Shown in pieces: positions 29,502 through 41,179 of a DNA stretch of 64,000 nt. The position numbers and the translations under genes are program-made. Positions within the stretch are counted from its first letter, which is position 1. The number at the start of each line of letters is the position of its first letter. A model generated the notes under the pieces. It did not search any database and had not been told where the DNA came from. It saw nothing but the letters and a program-made list of their open reading frames with translations. This DNA is from Pseudomonas brassicacearum (GTDB lineage Bacteria > Pseudomonadota > Gammaproteobacteria > Pseudomonadales > Pseudomonadaceae), in NCBI RefSeq assembly GCF_009601685.2, contig NZ_CP045701.2:5580001-5644000 (forward strand), given 5' to 3'.

Positions 29502-31166
29502 ATGGCGTATTACCGAACCCCTCATGACGTGACCGCTCTGCCAGCCTGGCAAGCGCTGAATGACCACCGCAAAGCCATGCAGGATTTCAGCATGCGCGAA
29601 GCGTTCAATGCCGATCCGCAGCGTTTCACTCAATTCACCCTGTCGAGCTGCGGCCTGTTTCTCGACTACTCGAAAAACCTGATCAACGCCCAGACCCGCG
29701 ACCTGCTGGTGGGCCTGGCCAACGAAGTCGACCTCAAGGGCGCGATCAAGTCGCTGTTCGAAGGCGAAATCGTCAACGCCTCGGAAAACCGCCCTGCCCT
29801 GCACACCGCCCTGCGTCGGCCGGTGGGCGACAAGTTGCTGGTCAACGGCGTCAATGTGATGCCGGACGTGCACAAAGTGCTGAACCAGATCACCGACCTG
29901 GTGGGCCGCATTCACGACGGCCTGTGGCGCGGCTACACCGAGAAGCCGATTACCGACGTGGTGAACATCGGCATCGGTGGTTCTTTCCTCGGCCCGGAAC
30001 TGGTGTCCGAAGCGCTGTTGTCCTACGCGCAAAAAGGCGTTCGCTGCCACTACCTGGCGAACATCGACGGCAGTGAGTTCCATGAACTGACCATGAAGCT
30101 GCGCGCCGAGACCACGCTGTTCATCGTCTCGTCGAAATCCTTCAACACCCTCGAAACCCTGAAGAACGCCCAGGCCGCCCGCGCCTGGTACCTGGCCCAG
30201 GGTGGCTCCGAAGCGGAGCTGTACCGCCACTTCATCGCCGTGTCGAGCAACAACGCCGCCGCCGTGGCCTTCGGCATCCGCGAAGAAAACATCTTCCCGA
30301 TGTGGGACTGGGTCGGTGGGCGTTACTCGCTGTGGTCAGCCATCGGCCTGCCGATTGCCCTGGCCATCGGCATGTCGAACTTCAAGGAATTGCTCTCCGG
30401 TGCCTATTCCATGGACCAGCATTTCCAGAGCGCCCCGTTCGAGCAGAACATGCCCGTGCTGCTGGCACTGCTGGGCGTGTGGTACGGCAACTTCTGGGGT
30501 GCGCAGAGCCATGCGATCCTGCCGTACGACCACTACCTGCGTAACATCACCAAGCATTTGCAGCAATTGGACATGGAATCCAACGGCAAGAGCGTGCGCC
30601 AGGACGGTACACCGGTGTCGACCGACACGGGCCCGGTGATCTGGGGCGGCGTCGGCTGCAACGGTCAGCACGCCTACCATCAGTTGCTGCACCAAGGCAC
30701 CCAGTTGATCCCGGCCGACTTCATCGTGCCGATCGTCAGCTTCAACCCGGTTTCCGACCATCACCAGTGGCTGTACGCCAACTGCCTGTCCCAGAGCCAG
30801 GCGCTGATGCTGGGCAAGACCCGCGCCGAGGCCGAAGCCGAGCTGCGTGACAAGGGCGCCAGCGAAGAAGAAGTTCAGAAACTGGCCTCCCACAAGGTGA
30901 TCCCGGGCAACCGTCCGAGCAACACCTTGGTGGTCGAACGCATCAGCCCCCGTCGTCTCGGCGCACTGGTGGCGCTGTATGAACACAAGGTGTTCGTGCA
31001 GAGCGTGGTCTGGGGCATCAACGCCTTCGACCAATGGGGCGTGGAACTGGGCAAGGAACTGGGCAAGGGCGTCTACAATCGCCTGGTGGGCAGCGAAGAA
31101 AGCCCGGCCGAAGATGCCTCGACCCAGGGCTTGATCAACTACTTCCGCGGACGTCACCGCGGGTGA
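29502..31166 (+). CDS. pgi: Glucose-6-phosphate isomerase
   Basis: Pgi interconverts glucose-6-phosphate and fructose-6-phosphate. In pseudomonads, which lack 6-phosphofructokinase, it mainly serves gluconeogenesis and the cyclic Entner-Doudoroff route. The 554 residues carry the sugar-phosphate loops [10 protein letters not shown] and [10 protein letters not shown] and the C-terminal [12 protein letters not shown] with the catalytic lysine. The ATG follows AAAAGGAAACCCGCAGCG. Confidence 0.98.
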   Translation: MAYYRTPHDVTALPAWQALNDHRKAMQDFSMREAFNADPQRFTQFTLSSCGLFLDYSKNLINAQTRDLLVGLANEVDLKGAIKSLFEGEIVNASENRPALHTALRRPVGDKLLVNGVNVMPDVHKVLNQITDLVGRIHDGLWRGYTEKPITDVVNIGIGGSFLGPELVSEALLSYAQKGVRCHYLANIDGSEFHELTMKLRAETTLFIVSSKSFNTLETLKNAQAARAWYLAQGGSEAELYRHFIAVSSNNAAAVAFGIREENIFPMWDWVGGRYSLWSAIGLPIALAIGMSNFKELLSGAYSMDQHFQSAPFEQNMPVLLALLGVWYGNFWGAQSHAILPYDHYLRNITKHLQQLDMESNGKSVRQDGTPVSTDTGPVIWGGVGCNGQHAYHQLLHQGTQLIPADFIVPIVSFNPVSDHHQWLYANCLSQSQALMLGKTRAEAEAELRDKGASEEEVQKLASHKVIPGNRPSNTLVVERISPRRLGALVALYEHKVFVQSVVWGINAFDQWGVELGKELGKGVYNRLVGSEESPAEDASTQGLINYFRGRHRG

Positions 31167-31171
31167 TAGTC

Positions 31172-31197
31172 TGACAGAGCGGCTCACCCGCCCTGTC
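31172..31197 (+). terminator. Possible pgi terminator hairpin
   Basis: An imperfect stem, TGACAG-x-GCGG / CCGC-x-CTGTCA, lies 6 bp past the pgi stop, followed by CCTTTCATTT. Confidence 0.45.
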
Positions 31198-31261
31198 ACC
31201 TTTCATTTAGGACAGTTCCTACGGCTCGGGTCACCCGCAAACCGTGGGGGACACGGTACCG

Positions 31262-31288
31262 TAGGAGCTGCCGAAGGCAGCTCCTACG
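31262..31288. repeat. GTAGGAGCTGCC palindrome
   Basis: A perfect inverted repeat, TAGGAGCTGCC / GGCAGCTCCTA, with a GAA-type loop. It resembles the ends of the repeats at 11307 and 50736 but lacks their inner section. It lies in the acs leader. Confidence 0.7.
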
Positions 31289-31315
31289 GGGGTCGTGCAG
31301 CTCCCCTCTTGTCAC

Positions 31316-31331
31316 AAAACAAGAATAAGGA
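31316..31331 (+). promoter_or_regulatory. Candidate Crc/Hfq binding motif over the acs ribosome site
   Basis: AAAACAAGAATAAGGA is an A-rich (AAN)n stretch of the kind bound by Hfq/Crc, ending in the ribosome-binding AAGGA seven bases before the acs ATG. Blocking here would stop acs translation under catabolite repression. Confidence 0.5.
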
Positions 31332-31337
31332 ACCGTC

Positions 31338-33275
<1,938 letters not shown>

Positions 33276-33326
33276 GCCAAACGACGCGGTTCCCCAGAGG
33301 CACCGCGTCCTTGTGGTGAGGGGCTT

Positions 33327-33413
33327 GGTGGGAGCAAAGCTTGCTCGCGATACAGGCACCTCGATTCCTGAAAGACCGCATCGCCTTCATCGCGGGCAAG
33401 CCTTGCTCCCACA
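33327..33413. repeat. REPIN with diverged right arm
   Basis: The left arm is GGTGGGAGCAAAGCTTGCTC; the right arm reads ATCGCGGGCAAGCCTTGCTC followed by CCACA. It lies downstream of acs. Confidence 0.88.
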
Positions 33414-33519
33414 AAGCCCTTCGCCACAGGTCGAGCCCGACTCAACAACATGCAATACCCAACCCGAGTATGCATAACTGCTAAACTCCCGCGCCTCATT
33501 TCTCTAAGGCGCGCCCGGC

Positions 33520-34536
33520 ATGTCTTCCTTGAATCAGGCGCTGCGCGCCGCCCTCGACCAGCGCCAGGCGCTGCTCGGCCAACTGCACCCGCAAGGCACC
33601 GACTGCTATCGCCTGTTCCATGGCAGCCAGGAAGGCGCGCCCGGCCTGACCATCGACCGCTACGGCCCGCAACTGCTGGTGCAAAGCTTCCATCAGTCGC
33701 TGGAGCGCGACGACCTGCTGCAACTGCACGGCATCGTTAACGAGCATCTGGGCCTGGACACCCTGCTGGTCTACAACGACCGCGCCCGGGGCAATTCGCG
33801 CGTCGACCGCCAGGACACCGTCTATCAGGCGGACGAGGCTGCCCTGCAAGACCTGGTCGGGCATGAATGGGGCTTGAATTATCGCGTCCGTGGCCGCCAT
33901 GCAGGGCAGGACCCACTGCTGTTTCTCGACCTGCGCAATGCCCGGGGCTGGGTCAAGGCACACAGCCGCAATAAAAGCGTGTTGAACCTGTTCGCCTACA
34001 CCTGCGGCGTCGGCCTGAGCGCCGCGGCCGGTGGTGCGCGGGAGGTGTGCAACCTGGACTTCGCCGAAGGCAACCTGGCGGTGGGCCGCGAAAACGGCCT
34101 GCTCAACCCCGAGTTGCCGCCGATGGAATTCGTGCAGTCGGATTACTTTCCGGCGATCCGCCAACTGGCCGGCCTGCCCATCAGCCAGCGACGCGGGCAG
34201 AAACTGCCCAGCTACGTGCGCCTGGAGCCGCGCCAGTACGACATGGTGCTGCTCGATCCACCGGCCTGGGCCAAAAGTGCCTTCGGCACCGTCGACCTGC
34301 TGCGCGACTATCAAAGCCTGCTGAAACCGGCACTGCTCGCCACCGCCGAAAATGGCGTGCTGATCTGCTGCAACAACCTGGCAAAAGTCCCCATGGACGA
34401 CTGGCGCGAGCAGGTATTGCGTTGTGCGCAGAAAGCCGGTCGCACGGTGCGCGAGTGGAGCGTGTTGACGCCCGGCAGCGATTTCCCTTCCCGGGACCAG
34501 CAGCCGCCGCTCAAGACGTTGATCCTCCAGCTCTAG
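33520..34536 (+). CDS. Class I SAM-dependent rRNA methyltransferase (RlmI/RlmK-like)
   Basis: This 338-residue protein resembles the large-subunit rRNA methyltransferases of the RlmI/RlmK group. A small N-terminal region (G-A-P-G-L-T-I-D-R-Y-G) precedes the RFM fold: SAM motif V-L-N-L-F-A-Y-T-C-G-V-G at about 151-162, then the catalytic D-P-P-A-W motif near residue 245. The modified base cannot be fixed from sequence alone. ATG at 33520. Confidence 0.88.
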   Translation: MSSLNQALRAALDQRQALLGQLHPQGTDCYRLFHGSQEGAPGLTIDRYGPQLLVQSFHQSLERDDLLQLHGIVNEHLGLDTLLVYNDRARGNSRVDRQDTVYQADEAALQDLVGHEWGLNYRVRGRHAGQDPLLFLDLRNARGWVKAHSRNKSVLNLFAYTCGVGLSAAAGGAREVCNLDFAEGNLAVGRENGLLNPELPPMEFVQSDYFPAIRQLAGLPISQRRGQKLPSYVRLEPRQYDMVLLDPPAWAKSAFGTVDLLRDYQSLLKPALLATAENGVLICCNNLAKVPMDDWREQVLRCAQKAGRTVREWSVLTPGSDFPSRDQQPPLKTLILQL

Positions 34537-34657
34537 GCCCGCGTCGGAATTATCACTGAGAAAATCAGAGAAATCGCATAAATCACAGTGGCTTCGGAAC
34601 CGTAAACGCATGCCATACTCCAAGGCATTCCGAATTCACACCAAGATGAAGCCGCAC

Positions 34658-37591
34658 ATGTCCAAAGGATTGATTCGCGCTATCGGCGCCCTGTTGACCG
34701 CACTGGCCCTCTACAGCCTGTTGGGCTTCCTGATTTTGCCGGGCATCGCCTTGCGCATCGCCAACCAGCAATTGGCTGCCCTTGCGACGGTGCCGGCCCA
34801 GATCCAGCGCATCGAACTCAATCCTTTCAGCCTGGAAGTCACCCTCTGGGGCCTGAATATCGGCGAACCGGGCAAGGAACAGGTCGGCTTCGAACGGCTG
34901 TACGCCAATTTGCAACTCGACAGCCTGTGGTCCGGCGCCCTGCACCTGGTCGACATCGAGTTGGACAAGCCCAAGACCGACGTGGTGTTCGCCAAGGACG
35001 GTCAGTTGAACCTGCTGGGCCTGTTCAAGCTGCCGGCCAGCGAACCGACGCCCACCGATCCCGAGGCCAAGCCGTTCCCCCTGCGGGTCGATCGAATCAA
35101 GTTGGCCGGCGGTTATTTGCATTTCCAGGACCTGCGTCCCAGCGAGCCCATTGAGTTTCTCTACGACACCCTCGATTTCGAACTGAATAACCTCAGCACC
35201 CTGCCCGACGACAACGCCGACATGACCCTGGTGGCCATAGGTCCCAACGGCGGGCGGCTCGACTGGACCGGTAATTTCAGCCTCACCCCGATTGCCTCCC
35301 AAGGCATGCTCAAAGTCACTGGCGGCCAAATGAAAGCCTTTTGGCCCTACGTGCGCGACGCCGTACCGTTGGTTCTGGAAAACGGCGTCCTGAACCTCAG
35401 CACCGACTACAAGCTCAATCTGAACAAGGGCACCGAACTGCTGCTCAGCAACGCCACCGTCAGTGTCGCGCCCTTCGCCATCAAGGCCCCCGATGGCCGT
35501 CCATTGGTGAAGCTCGAACGCCTGGACGTGAGTGAAACCACGCTGGACCTGGCCAAGCAGCAAGTGGTGGTGGGCAAGATCCGCAGCCAGAATCTGGAAA
35601 CCTGGGCCGCTCGCGAGGCGGACGGGCAACTGGACTGGCAGAAACTCTTCGCCAGCCAGCCGGCCAAACCGCAGGTCAAGGCCGAAGCGGCGTCAGCCCC
35701 GGCCGCCGCCGATTCGCCAAAAGCTGAACCGGCACCGCCTAGCAAACCATGGCAGGTGATTTTGAAGGATGTGCAACTGCGCGACTACAAGGTGCACCTG
35801 GCTGACCGTCAGGCCCAGCCCGCCGTGGCACTGGAGGTCGGCCCACTGAACCTCGACCTGCAGAACTACGACACCCTCAACGGCTCGCCCTTTACCCTCA
35901 AGCTGGACACCGGGATAGGCAAACAGGGCAAGATCCTGGCCGACGGCGAGGTCAGCCTGAACCCGATCACTGCCAAGCTCAAGGTCAAGACCCAGGACGT
36001 CGACCTGCGCGTCGCCCAGTCGTACATCAACCCGTTCATTCGCCTGGAGCTGCGCTCCGGGATGCTCGGCAGCGACCTGGCAGTCGACCTTAAAAGCACC
36101 GAGCCACTGGCATTTGCCGTCACTGGCCGCGCCCAGGTCGATCAGTTGCACACCCTCGACACGCTCAAGACCCGCGACTTCCTCAAGTGGCAGAGCCTGG
36201 TCCTTGAAGGCCTGAACTATCGGCACGGGGACAGCCTGTCCATCGACAAGGTCAACCTGTTCCAGCCTTACGCGCGCTTCATGATCAACGACGACCGCAC
36301 CACCAACGTCGATGACCTGCTGATCCCGCAACCGGCCGACAGCGGCACGAAGAACACCGCGGCAAAACCGACGTCCCAGGAAAAACCGCTGGGCATCCAC
36401 ATCGGCGGCATTGCCATCAATGACGGTTCGGCCAACTTCGCCGACTTCAGCCTGACCCCTAACTTCGCCACCGCTATCCAGCAGCTCAATGGCCAGATCG
36501 GCACCATCGACAGCCGCCAGGCCAAACCGGCCAGCGTGGACATCAAGGGCAAGGTCGATCGCTATGCTCCGGTCACCATCAAAGGGGCGCTCAACCCCTT
36601 CGACCCGATGGCCAGCCTCGACATCGCCACCAGTTTCAAACGGGTCGAGCTGACCACACTGACCCCCTACTCCGGCAAGTTCGCCGGCTATCGCATCCGC
36701 AAGGGCCGGCTCAATCTCGACCTGCATTACCGGATCACCCAAGGCAAGCTCCAGGCGGACAACAAAGTAGTGGTCGAGCAACTGCAACTGGGGGAGAAAG
36801 TCGATAGCCCGGACGCCGTGAGCCTGCCACTCAAATTGGCGGTCGCATTGCTGAAGGATTCCGATGGCAGGATTTCCATCGAGCTGCCGGTGTCCGGCGA
36901 TCTCAACGACCCGCAATTCAGTGTCATGCCGATCATCTGGCAGACCCTGCGCAACCTGGTGGTACGAGCGGCCCAGGCGCCGTTCAAACTCATCGGTGGC
37001 CTGGTGGCCGGCGGCGGCTCGGAAGACTTGGGCAGCGTGGCGTTTGCGCCGGGTTCCAGCGACCTGAGCAAGGACAACGAAGGCACGCTGCTCAAACTGT
37101 CCGAAGCCCTTGGCAAACGTCCGGAGCTGCGCCTGGAGATCGAAGGCACCGCCGCCGAGAGCAGCGACGGTCCGCTGCTCGCCGCCCAGCGCCTTGAACG
37201 CGAATACCAGTACAACTACTACAAGATACTGCAGCGTCGGGGCGACAAAGTACCGGCCCAGGCCTCGCTGATACAGGTGCCCGAGGATGAAAAGGCACCG
37301 CTGCTCGAAGGTATCTACCGCACCCGCCTCAAGACCCAACCGCCCGTGGAATGGACGCAATTGGATAAAAAGGCCCGCACCGAGAAACTGCGTGAAGGCG
37401 TGATCAAGTTCTGGAGCGGCAGCGACGTGCTCTTGCGTCAACTGGGGCAGGAACGGGCCAGCAGCATCAAGGATTTCCTGGTCGACAAAGGCCAGTTGGC
37501 CGACGACCGCGTGTATTTCATCGACGCCAGCCTCGGCCAGGCCGAAAGCGATGGCCGGGTGATTACCCCGATGCATCTGGATGCCGAATAA
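34658..37591 (+). CDS. DUF748 (AsmA-like) envelope protein
   Basis: A very large protein of about 977 residues with one N-terminal membrane segment (ALLTALALYSLLGFLILPG) and a long beta-rich periplasmic body. It contains a lysine/alanine/proline linker near residue 340 and an OmpA-like C-terminal region (S-V-A-F-A-P-G-S-S-D-L-S, then L-R-L-E-I-E-G-T-A). DUF748 proteins are related to AsmA/TamB bridge proteins that may carry lipids across the periplasm; the exact role is unknown. Starts at 34610, 34646 and 34658 are in frame with weak ribosome sites; I prefer the last. Confidence 0.85.
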   Translation: MSKGLIRAIGALLTALALYSLLGFLILPGIALRIANQQLAALATVPAQIQRIELNPFSLEVTLWGLNIGEPGKEQVGFERLYANLQLDSLWSGALHLVDIELDKPKTDVVFAKDGQLNLLGLFKLPASEPTPTDPEAKPFPLRVDRIKLAGGYLHFQDLRPSEPIEFLYDTLDFELNNLSTLPDDNADMTLVAIGPNGGRLDWTGNFSLTPIASQGMLKVTGGQMKAFWPYVRDAVPLVLENGVLNLSTDYKLNLNKGTELLLSNATVSVAPFAIKAPDGRPLVKLERLDVSETTLDLAKQQVVVGKIRSQNLETWAAREADGQLDWQKLFASQPAKPQVKAEAASAPAAADSPKAEPAPPSKPWQVILKDVQLRDYKVHLADRQAQPAVALEVGPLNLDLQNYDTLNGSPFTLKLDTGIGKQGKILADGEVSLNPITAKLKVKTQDVDLRVAQSYINPFIRLELRSGMLGSDLAVDLKSTEPLAFAVTGRAQVDQLHTLDTLKTRDFLKWQSLVLEGLNYRHGDSLSIDKVNLFQPYARFMINDDRTTNVDDLLIPQPADSGTKNTAAKPTSQEKPLGIHIGGIAINDGSANFADFSLTPNFATAIQQLNGQIGTIDSRQAKPASVDIKGKVDRYAPVTIKGALNPFDPMASLDIATSFKRVELTTLTPYSGKFAGYRIRKGRLNLDLHYRITQGKLQADNKVVVEQLQLGEKVDSPDAVSLPLKLAVALLKDSDGRISIELPVSGDLNDPQFSVMPIIWQTLRNLVVRAAQAPFKLIGGLVAGGGSEDLGSVAFAPGSSDLSKDNEGTLLKLSEALGKRPELRLEIEGTAAESSDGPLLAAQRLEREYQYNYYKILQRRGDKVPAQASLIQVPEDEKAPLLEGIYRTRLKTQPPVEWTQLDKKARTEKLREGVIKFWSGSDVLLRQLGQERASSIKDFLVDKGQLADDRVYFIDASLGQAESDGRVITPMHLDAE

Positions 37592-37592
37592 G

Positions 37593-37889
37593 ATGAAACC
37601 TGGGTTTGGGCTCTGCCTGGGTCTAGTGCTGGCCGCCGGCCAGGCCGCGGCGGCCGACACGCTGCGCTGCGGCAGCCAGTTGATCAGCGTCGGTGACCGC
37701 TCCAGCGAAGTGCTGCAAAAGTGCGGTCAGCCGGCGGCGCGGGATGACCTGGGTTACAAGCGCAGTGTCAATCGCCGGGAGGAATACCCGGTGGAAGAAT
37801 GGACCTACGGCCCCAACAGCGGCATGTACCAGTACCTGCGTTTCGAAGGTAATCGGCTGGTGCAGATCACCAGCAAGCGGGGGCGGTGA
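37593..37889 (+). CDS. DUF2845 domain-containing periplasmic protein
   Basis: A 98-residue protein with a signal peptide (cut near A-A-A-A-D) and a DUF2845 domain containing L-R-C-G-S-Q-L-I-S-V-G-D and a second cysteine in L-Q-K-C-G-Q-P, probably a disulfide. The fold resembles small SmpA/BamE-like domains, but no function is known. It starts 2 bp after the DUF748 stop, so the two are probably co-translated and may act together in the envelope. Confidence 0.87.
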   Translation: MKPGFGLCLGLVLAAGQAAAADTLRCGSQLISVGDRSSEVLQKCGQPAARDDLGYKRSVNRREEYPVEEWTYGPNSGMYQYLRFEGNRLVQITSKRGR

Positions 37890-37917
37890 CCTTGTCCGCA
37901 CAGATGTGTTGAATGTG

Positions 37918-38025
37918 CCGCCGCCATCGCGAGCAAGCTCGCTCCCACATTGTTCAGGGTGATCTCAAAATCCGTGTTCACCGCCGCCCCCTGTGCGAGC
38001 TTGCTCGCGATGGCGGCAACTCGGT
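37918..38025. repeat. REP pair in inward arrangement
   Basis: Two REP copies (CGCGAGCAAGCTCGCTCCCACA at its left, GTGCGAGCTTGCTCGCGATGGC at its right) are present, but in the opposite relative order to the REPINs elsewhere, so they are best read as two single REPs. Confidence 0.8.
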
Positions 38026-38074
38026 TCTGACTTACGTGCAAACGCTGACCCGCAGATTGATTCCCCAGAATAGA

Positions 38075-38107
38075 ACAGGCCCCCGGCACGAATGCCGGGG
38101 GCCTGTA
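38075..38107. terminator. Bidirectional hairpin between convergent genes
   Basis: A 14-bp GC-rich perfect stem (ACAGGCCCCCGGCA / TGCCGGGGGCCTGT) with a CGAA loop, between the DUF2845 gene and the convergent BON gene. It is followed rightward by a second hairpin (GGCCAC / GTGGCC, about 38113-38130). T-runs are poor. Confidence 0.6.
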
Positions 38108-38213
38108 ATGGCCACGTCCGTGTGGCCTTTCGCATGAACTCCAAAGCAACGGCAAACGTATATCCTGGCCCGCTTGCCGCGCCTTCTCCCAGTCCAGGCG
38201 AGAAGTCTTAGCC

Positions 38214-38567
38214 TTACTCGGATTTCAGGCCATCAGCCGATACGGCTTTCACACCTTTGATCTTTTTGGCGATCGCCACGGCGGTCTCTTTTTGCGCATC
38301 AGTTACTGCAGTAGTCGAAGACAGGGACACAACACCTTTATTGGTTTCGACTTTGATATCGGTGCCTGGAATGCCTTTTTCGGTGACCAGGTCAGCTTTG
38401 ACTTTGGTGGTGATCCAGGTATCGGAGACGTCTTCTTTAGCCTCTGTCACTTCACCAGCAGCCAGCATCATTGGCGCCTGAGTTGCTTGAGTGGTCTCGG
38501 CGAATGCGCTAGCCATGGTCAGGGTCAGAGCGGTAGCAGCGGCGGCAGTGATAGCGAACTTCTTCAT
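38214..38567 (-). CDS. BON domain-containing periplasmic protein
   Basis: A 117-residue protein with a signal peptide (MKKFAITAAAATALTLTMAS, cut near A-F-A) and one BON domain (D-T-W-I-T-T-K-V-K-A-D-L ... G-V-V-S-L-S-S ... A-x2-I-A-K-K-I-K-G-V-K-A-V), like OsmY halves. BON domains bind phospholipid and are common in osmotic/envelope stress proteins. The ATG at 38567 follows AGGAGTTACTCGT; the upstream 14 codons are not needed. It stands alone. Confidence 0.9.
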   Translation of the reverse strand: MKKFAITAAAATALTLTMASAFAETTQATQAPMMLAAGEVTEAKEDVSDTWITTKVKADLVTEKGIPGTDIKVETNKGVVSLSSTTAVTDAQKETAVAIAKKIKGVKAVSADGLKSE

Positions 38568-38802
38568 ACGAGTAACTCCTGTTTTTCTCAAAAACTGCCG
38601 GAGGTGCATCCCGGCAGGGTTATCAGGAGTAGTGCGAACGCTGTGCCAGCTTTGAAACTTTTATTAATTGCTTATAAATCAGTAAGTTAAGCGAAACGGT
38701 AATTTTCTATATCATGCAAAATGCATGAAGCGATGATTCTGGACATGCAACTTGCGGGTTTTGAACCTCTCTCCTAAGTTTATGAATTGCGAACGGTTTT
38801 CT

Positions 38803-38828
38803 GGCGAGGGAGGGCTTCCTCCCTCGCC
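38803..38828. terminator. Palindrome downstream of pilA
   Basis: An 11-bp perfect stem (GGCGAGGGAGG / CCTCCCTCGCC) with a GCTT loop, 13 bp past the pilA stop. It may end pilA transcription, but there is no T-run, and it resembles REP-type palindromes such as that at 59738. Confidence 0.5.
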
Positions 38829-38840
38829 ATATGAAACCAA

Positions 38841-39251
38841 TCAAACACCAGGGCAGCCGGCCGGTAAGAACTCCTTGGCAGCGGTAGAAGCACACGTCCA
38901 GGCGCCATTCGCGTCACGACTGAGCGTGATCGTCTTGGACGCTACGGCAGCGGGAGCGTTCTGAAGGGTACAAACGATGGTGCCTGTACCCGCTGAAGCG
39001 GTACCTGTGACTGCGATTGCGCAGTTGCTGGTAGGCGTCGTTATGCTCATGTTGGTCGCTGAAGGGTTAGTGCCTTGATTCATCATGTCCTCAAACGGCA
39101 CCTTCAGTGCAGAAATTTCCCCGAGCCCCGCCGTCGCCTTCGCCCGCGCCTGATACTTCGAATATTGCGGCAACGCAAAGGTCGCCAGAATGCCGATGAT
39201 CGCCACGACGATCAGCAGCTCGATCAAGGTAAAACCACTCTGCTTATTCAT
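38841..39251 (-). CDS. pilA: Type IV major pilin PilA
   Basis: The structural subunit of type IV pili. The 136-residue prepilin has a six-residue leader ending in Gly6, then [17 protein letters not shown], with the conserved Glu at mature position 5, and a C-terminal disulfide loop ([14 protein letters not shown]). The start is ATG 39249-39251 with GGGAG six bases upstream. It is divergent from pilBCD and should be cleaved and methylated by PilD encoded beside it. A sigma54 promoter lies 50-65 bp upstream. Confidence 0.96.
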   Translation of the reverse strand: MNKQSGFTLIELLIVVAIIGILATFALPQYSKYQARAKATAGLGEISALKVPFEDMMNQGTNPSATNMSITTPTSNCAIAVTGTASAGTGTIVCTLQNAPAAVASKTITLSRDANGAWTCASTAAKEFLPAGCPGV

Positions 39252-39299
39252 AGACATCTCCCATGCATGAGTCGAAATCTCATGACCTGAATCGGCCAT

Positions 39300-39315
39300 T
39301 GCAGGGCACATGCCA
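39300..39315 (-). promoter_or_regulatory. Sigma54 (-24/-12) promoter of pilA
   Basis: On the minus strand TGGCATGTGCCCTGCA has GG and GC 12 bp apart. Transcription would start near 39289, leaving a leader of about 38 nt. PilR, encoded at 58360, is the expected activator. Confidence 0.85.
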
Positions 39316-39476
39316 ACCCTCAAGCTCCATCAATAAAGGGGGTTGAACCCACACAACGGCGACGTCCTACCTCAACAACCGCACTATCTGACGTTTTTTG
39401 TCACCCTGCCCCCGCTGGTTTGGCGTCGAGGCTTGACTAGGCTATAAGTCATGAATCGTTCGCCGCCGGGATTCCC

Positions 39477-41177
39477 ATGAATGACATCGCCCTCAGCGGC
39501 CTGACCAAGCAATTGGTGTTGGCCGAACTGCTCACCGAGCAAAGTGCGCAACAGGCGTATCAACAGGCCCAACGCAGCCGCATCCCCCTGGTCAGCTATC
39601 TGGTGCAGAACCAACTGGTGCAGAGCCGCCAGATCGCCGAGATCGCCTCGGAGCATTTCGGCGTTGCCCTGCTGGACCTCAACAGCCTGGACAAAGAAGC
39701 CCAACCCAGCGGCCTGGTCAGCGAAAAACTGGTGCGCCAGCATCACGCCCTGCCGCTGTGGCGGCGTGGCAACAAATTGTTCGTGGGCATCTCCGACCCC
39801 ACCAATCACCAGGCCATCAATGACATCCAGTTCAGCACCGGCCTGACCACCGAAGCCATCCTGGTGGAGGACGACAAGCTCAGCGACGCCATCGAAAAGT
39901 TCTTCGAATCCAGCAGCACCGGCCTGGAAGGCATGGGCGATGTCGACCTCGACGGCTTGGACATAGAATCGATCGACGACACCAGGCAGGAGTCCATCGC
40001 CGGCCAGGACACCGACGACGCGCCCGTGGTGCGCTTCGTCAACAAGATGCTGCTGGACGCGATCAAGGGCGGCTCTTCCGACCTGCACTTCGAACCCTAT
40101 GAAAAGATCTACCGGGTGCGGGTGCGCACCGACGGCATATTGCGCGAAGTGGCCAGGCCGCCTATCCAGTTGGCCAACCGTATCGCCGCGCGCTTGAAAG
40201 TCATGGCCAGCCTGGATATTTCCGAACGGCGCAAACCCCAGGACGGGCGCCTGAAAATGCGCCTGTCGAAAACCAAGTCCATCGATTTCCGGGTCAACAC
40301 CCTGCCCACGCTCTGGGGCGAAAAAGTGGTGATCCGGATCCTCGACCCGTCCAGCGCGCAAATGGGCATCGATGCCCTGGGCTACGAACCGGACCAGAAA
40401 GACCTGTACATGGCCGCCCTCAAGCAACCGCAAGGGCTGATCCTGGTGACAGGCCCGACCGGCTCGGGCAAGACCGTGTCGCTGTACACCGGGCTGAATA
40501 TCCTCAACACCGTGGACATCAACATTTCCACTGCCGAAGACCCGGTGGAAATCAACATGGAAGGCATCAACCAGGTCAACGTGAATCCGCGCCAGGGGCT
40601 GGATTTCGCCCATGCCCTGCGCTCGTTCCTGCGCCAGGACCCGGACGTGATCATGGTCGGCGAAATCCGTGACCTGGAAACCGCCGAAATCGCCATCAAG
40701 GCCGCCCAGACCGGGCACCTGGTGCTCTCCACCCTGCACACCAACAGCGCCGCCGAAACCTTGATCCGCCTGCAGAACATGGGCATTCCGGGGTTCAACA
40801 TCGCCACCGCCGTGCACCTGATCATTGCCCAGCGGTTGGCGCGCAAACTGTGCAGCCACTGCAAGACGGCCATCGAGATCCCCGAGGAAGCCTTGCTCAA
40901 GGAAGGTTTCCCTCGGGAACGCATCGGCACATTCACGATCTATGAGCCGGTCGGTTGCGAACAGTGCAACCACGGTTACAAAGGGCGCGTGGGGGTTTAC
41001 GAAGTGGTCAAGAACACGCCCGAGCTGCAACGGTTGATCATGGCCGAGGGCAACTCGCTGGAAATCGATCTGCAAATGCGCAAGGACGGTTTCAATGACC
41101 TGCGCACGTCGGGGCTGCTAAAAGTGATGCAGGGCGTCACCAGCCTCGAAGAAATCAACCGGGTCACCAAGGATTGA
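39477..41177 (+). CDS. pilB: Type IV pilus extension ATPase PilB
   Basis: PilB is the hexameric ATPase that drives pilus assembly. The 566 residues have an N-terminal MshEN-like domain, Walker A G-P-T-G-S-G-K-T-V at about 327-335, Asp-box and Walker B (D-P-D-V-I-M-V-G-E-I-R-D), a His-box (L-S-T-L-H-T-N) and the tetracysteine zinc site C-S-H-C ... C-E-Q-C-N-H-G-Y. All motifs are intact. It is first in pilB-pilC-pilD. Confidence 0.98.
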   Translation: MNDIALSGLTKQLVLAELLTEQSAQQAYQQAQRSRIPLVSYLVQNQLVQSRQIAEIASEHFGVALLDLNSLDKEAQPSGLVSEKLVRQHHALPLWRRGNKLFVGISDPTNHQAINDIQFSTGLTTEAILVEDDKLSDAIEKFFESSSTGLEGMGDVDLDGLDIESIDDTRQESIAGQDTDDAPVVRFVNKMLLDAIKGGSSDLHFEPYEKIYRVRVRTDGILREVARPPIQLANRIAARLKVMASLDISERRKPQDGRLKMRLSKTKSIDFRVNTLPTLWGEKVVIRILDPSSAQMGIDALGYEPDQKDLYMAALKQPQGLILVTGPTGSGKTVSLYTGLNILNTVDINISTAEDPVEINMEGINQVNVNPRQGLDFAHALRSFLRQDPDVIMVGEIRDLETAEIAIKAAQTGHLVLSTLHTNSAAETLIRLQNMGIPGFNIATAVHLIIAQRLARKLCSHCKTAIEIPEEALLKEGFPRERIGTFTIYEPVGCEQCNHGYKGRVGVYEVVKNTPELQRLIMAEGNSLEIDLQMRKDGFNDLRTSGLLKVMQGVTSLEEINRVTKD

Positions 41178-41179
41178 AC

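Noticed and set aside
37918..38025. REPIN between the DUF2845 and BON genes
   Set aside because: The two REP copies face the wrong way relative to each other for a REPIN, so they are listed as single REPs.
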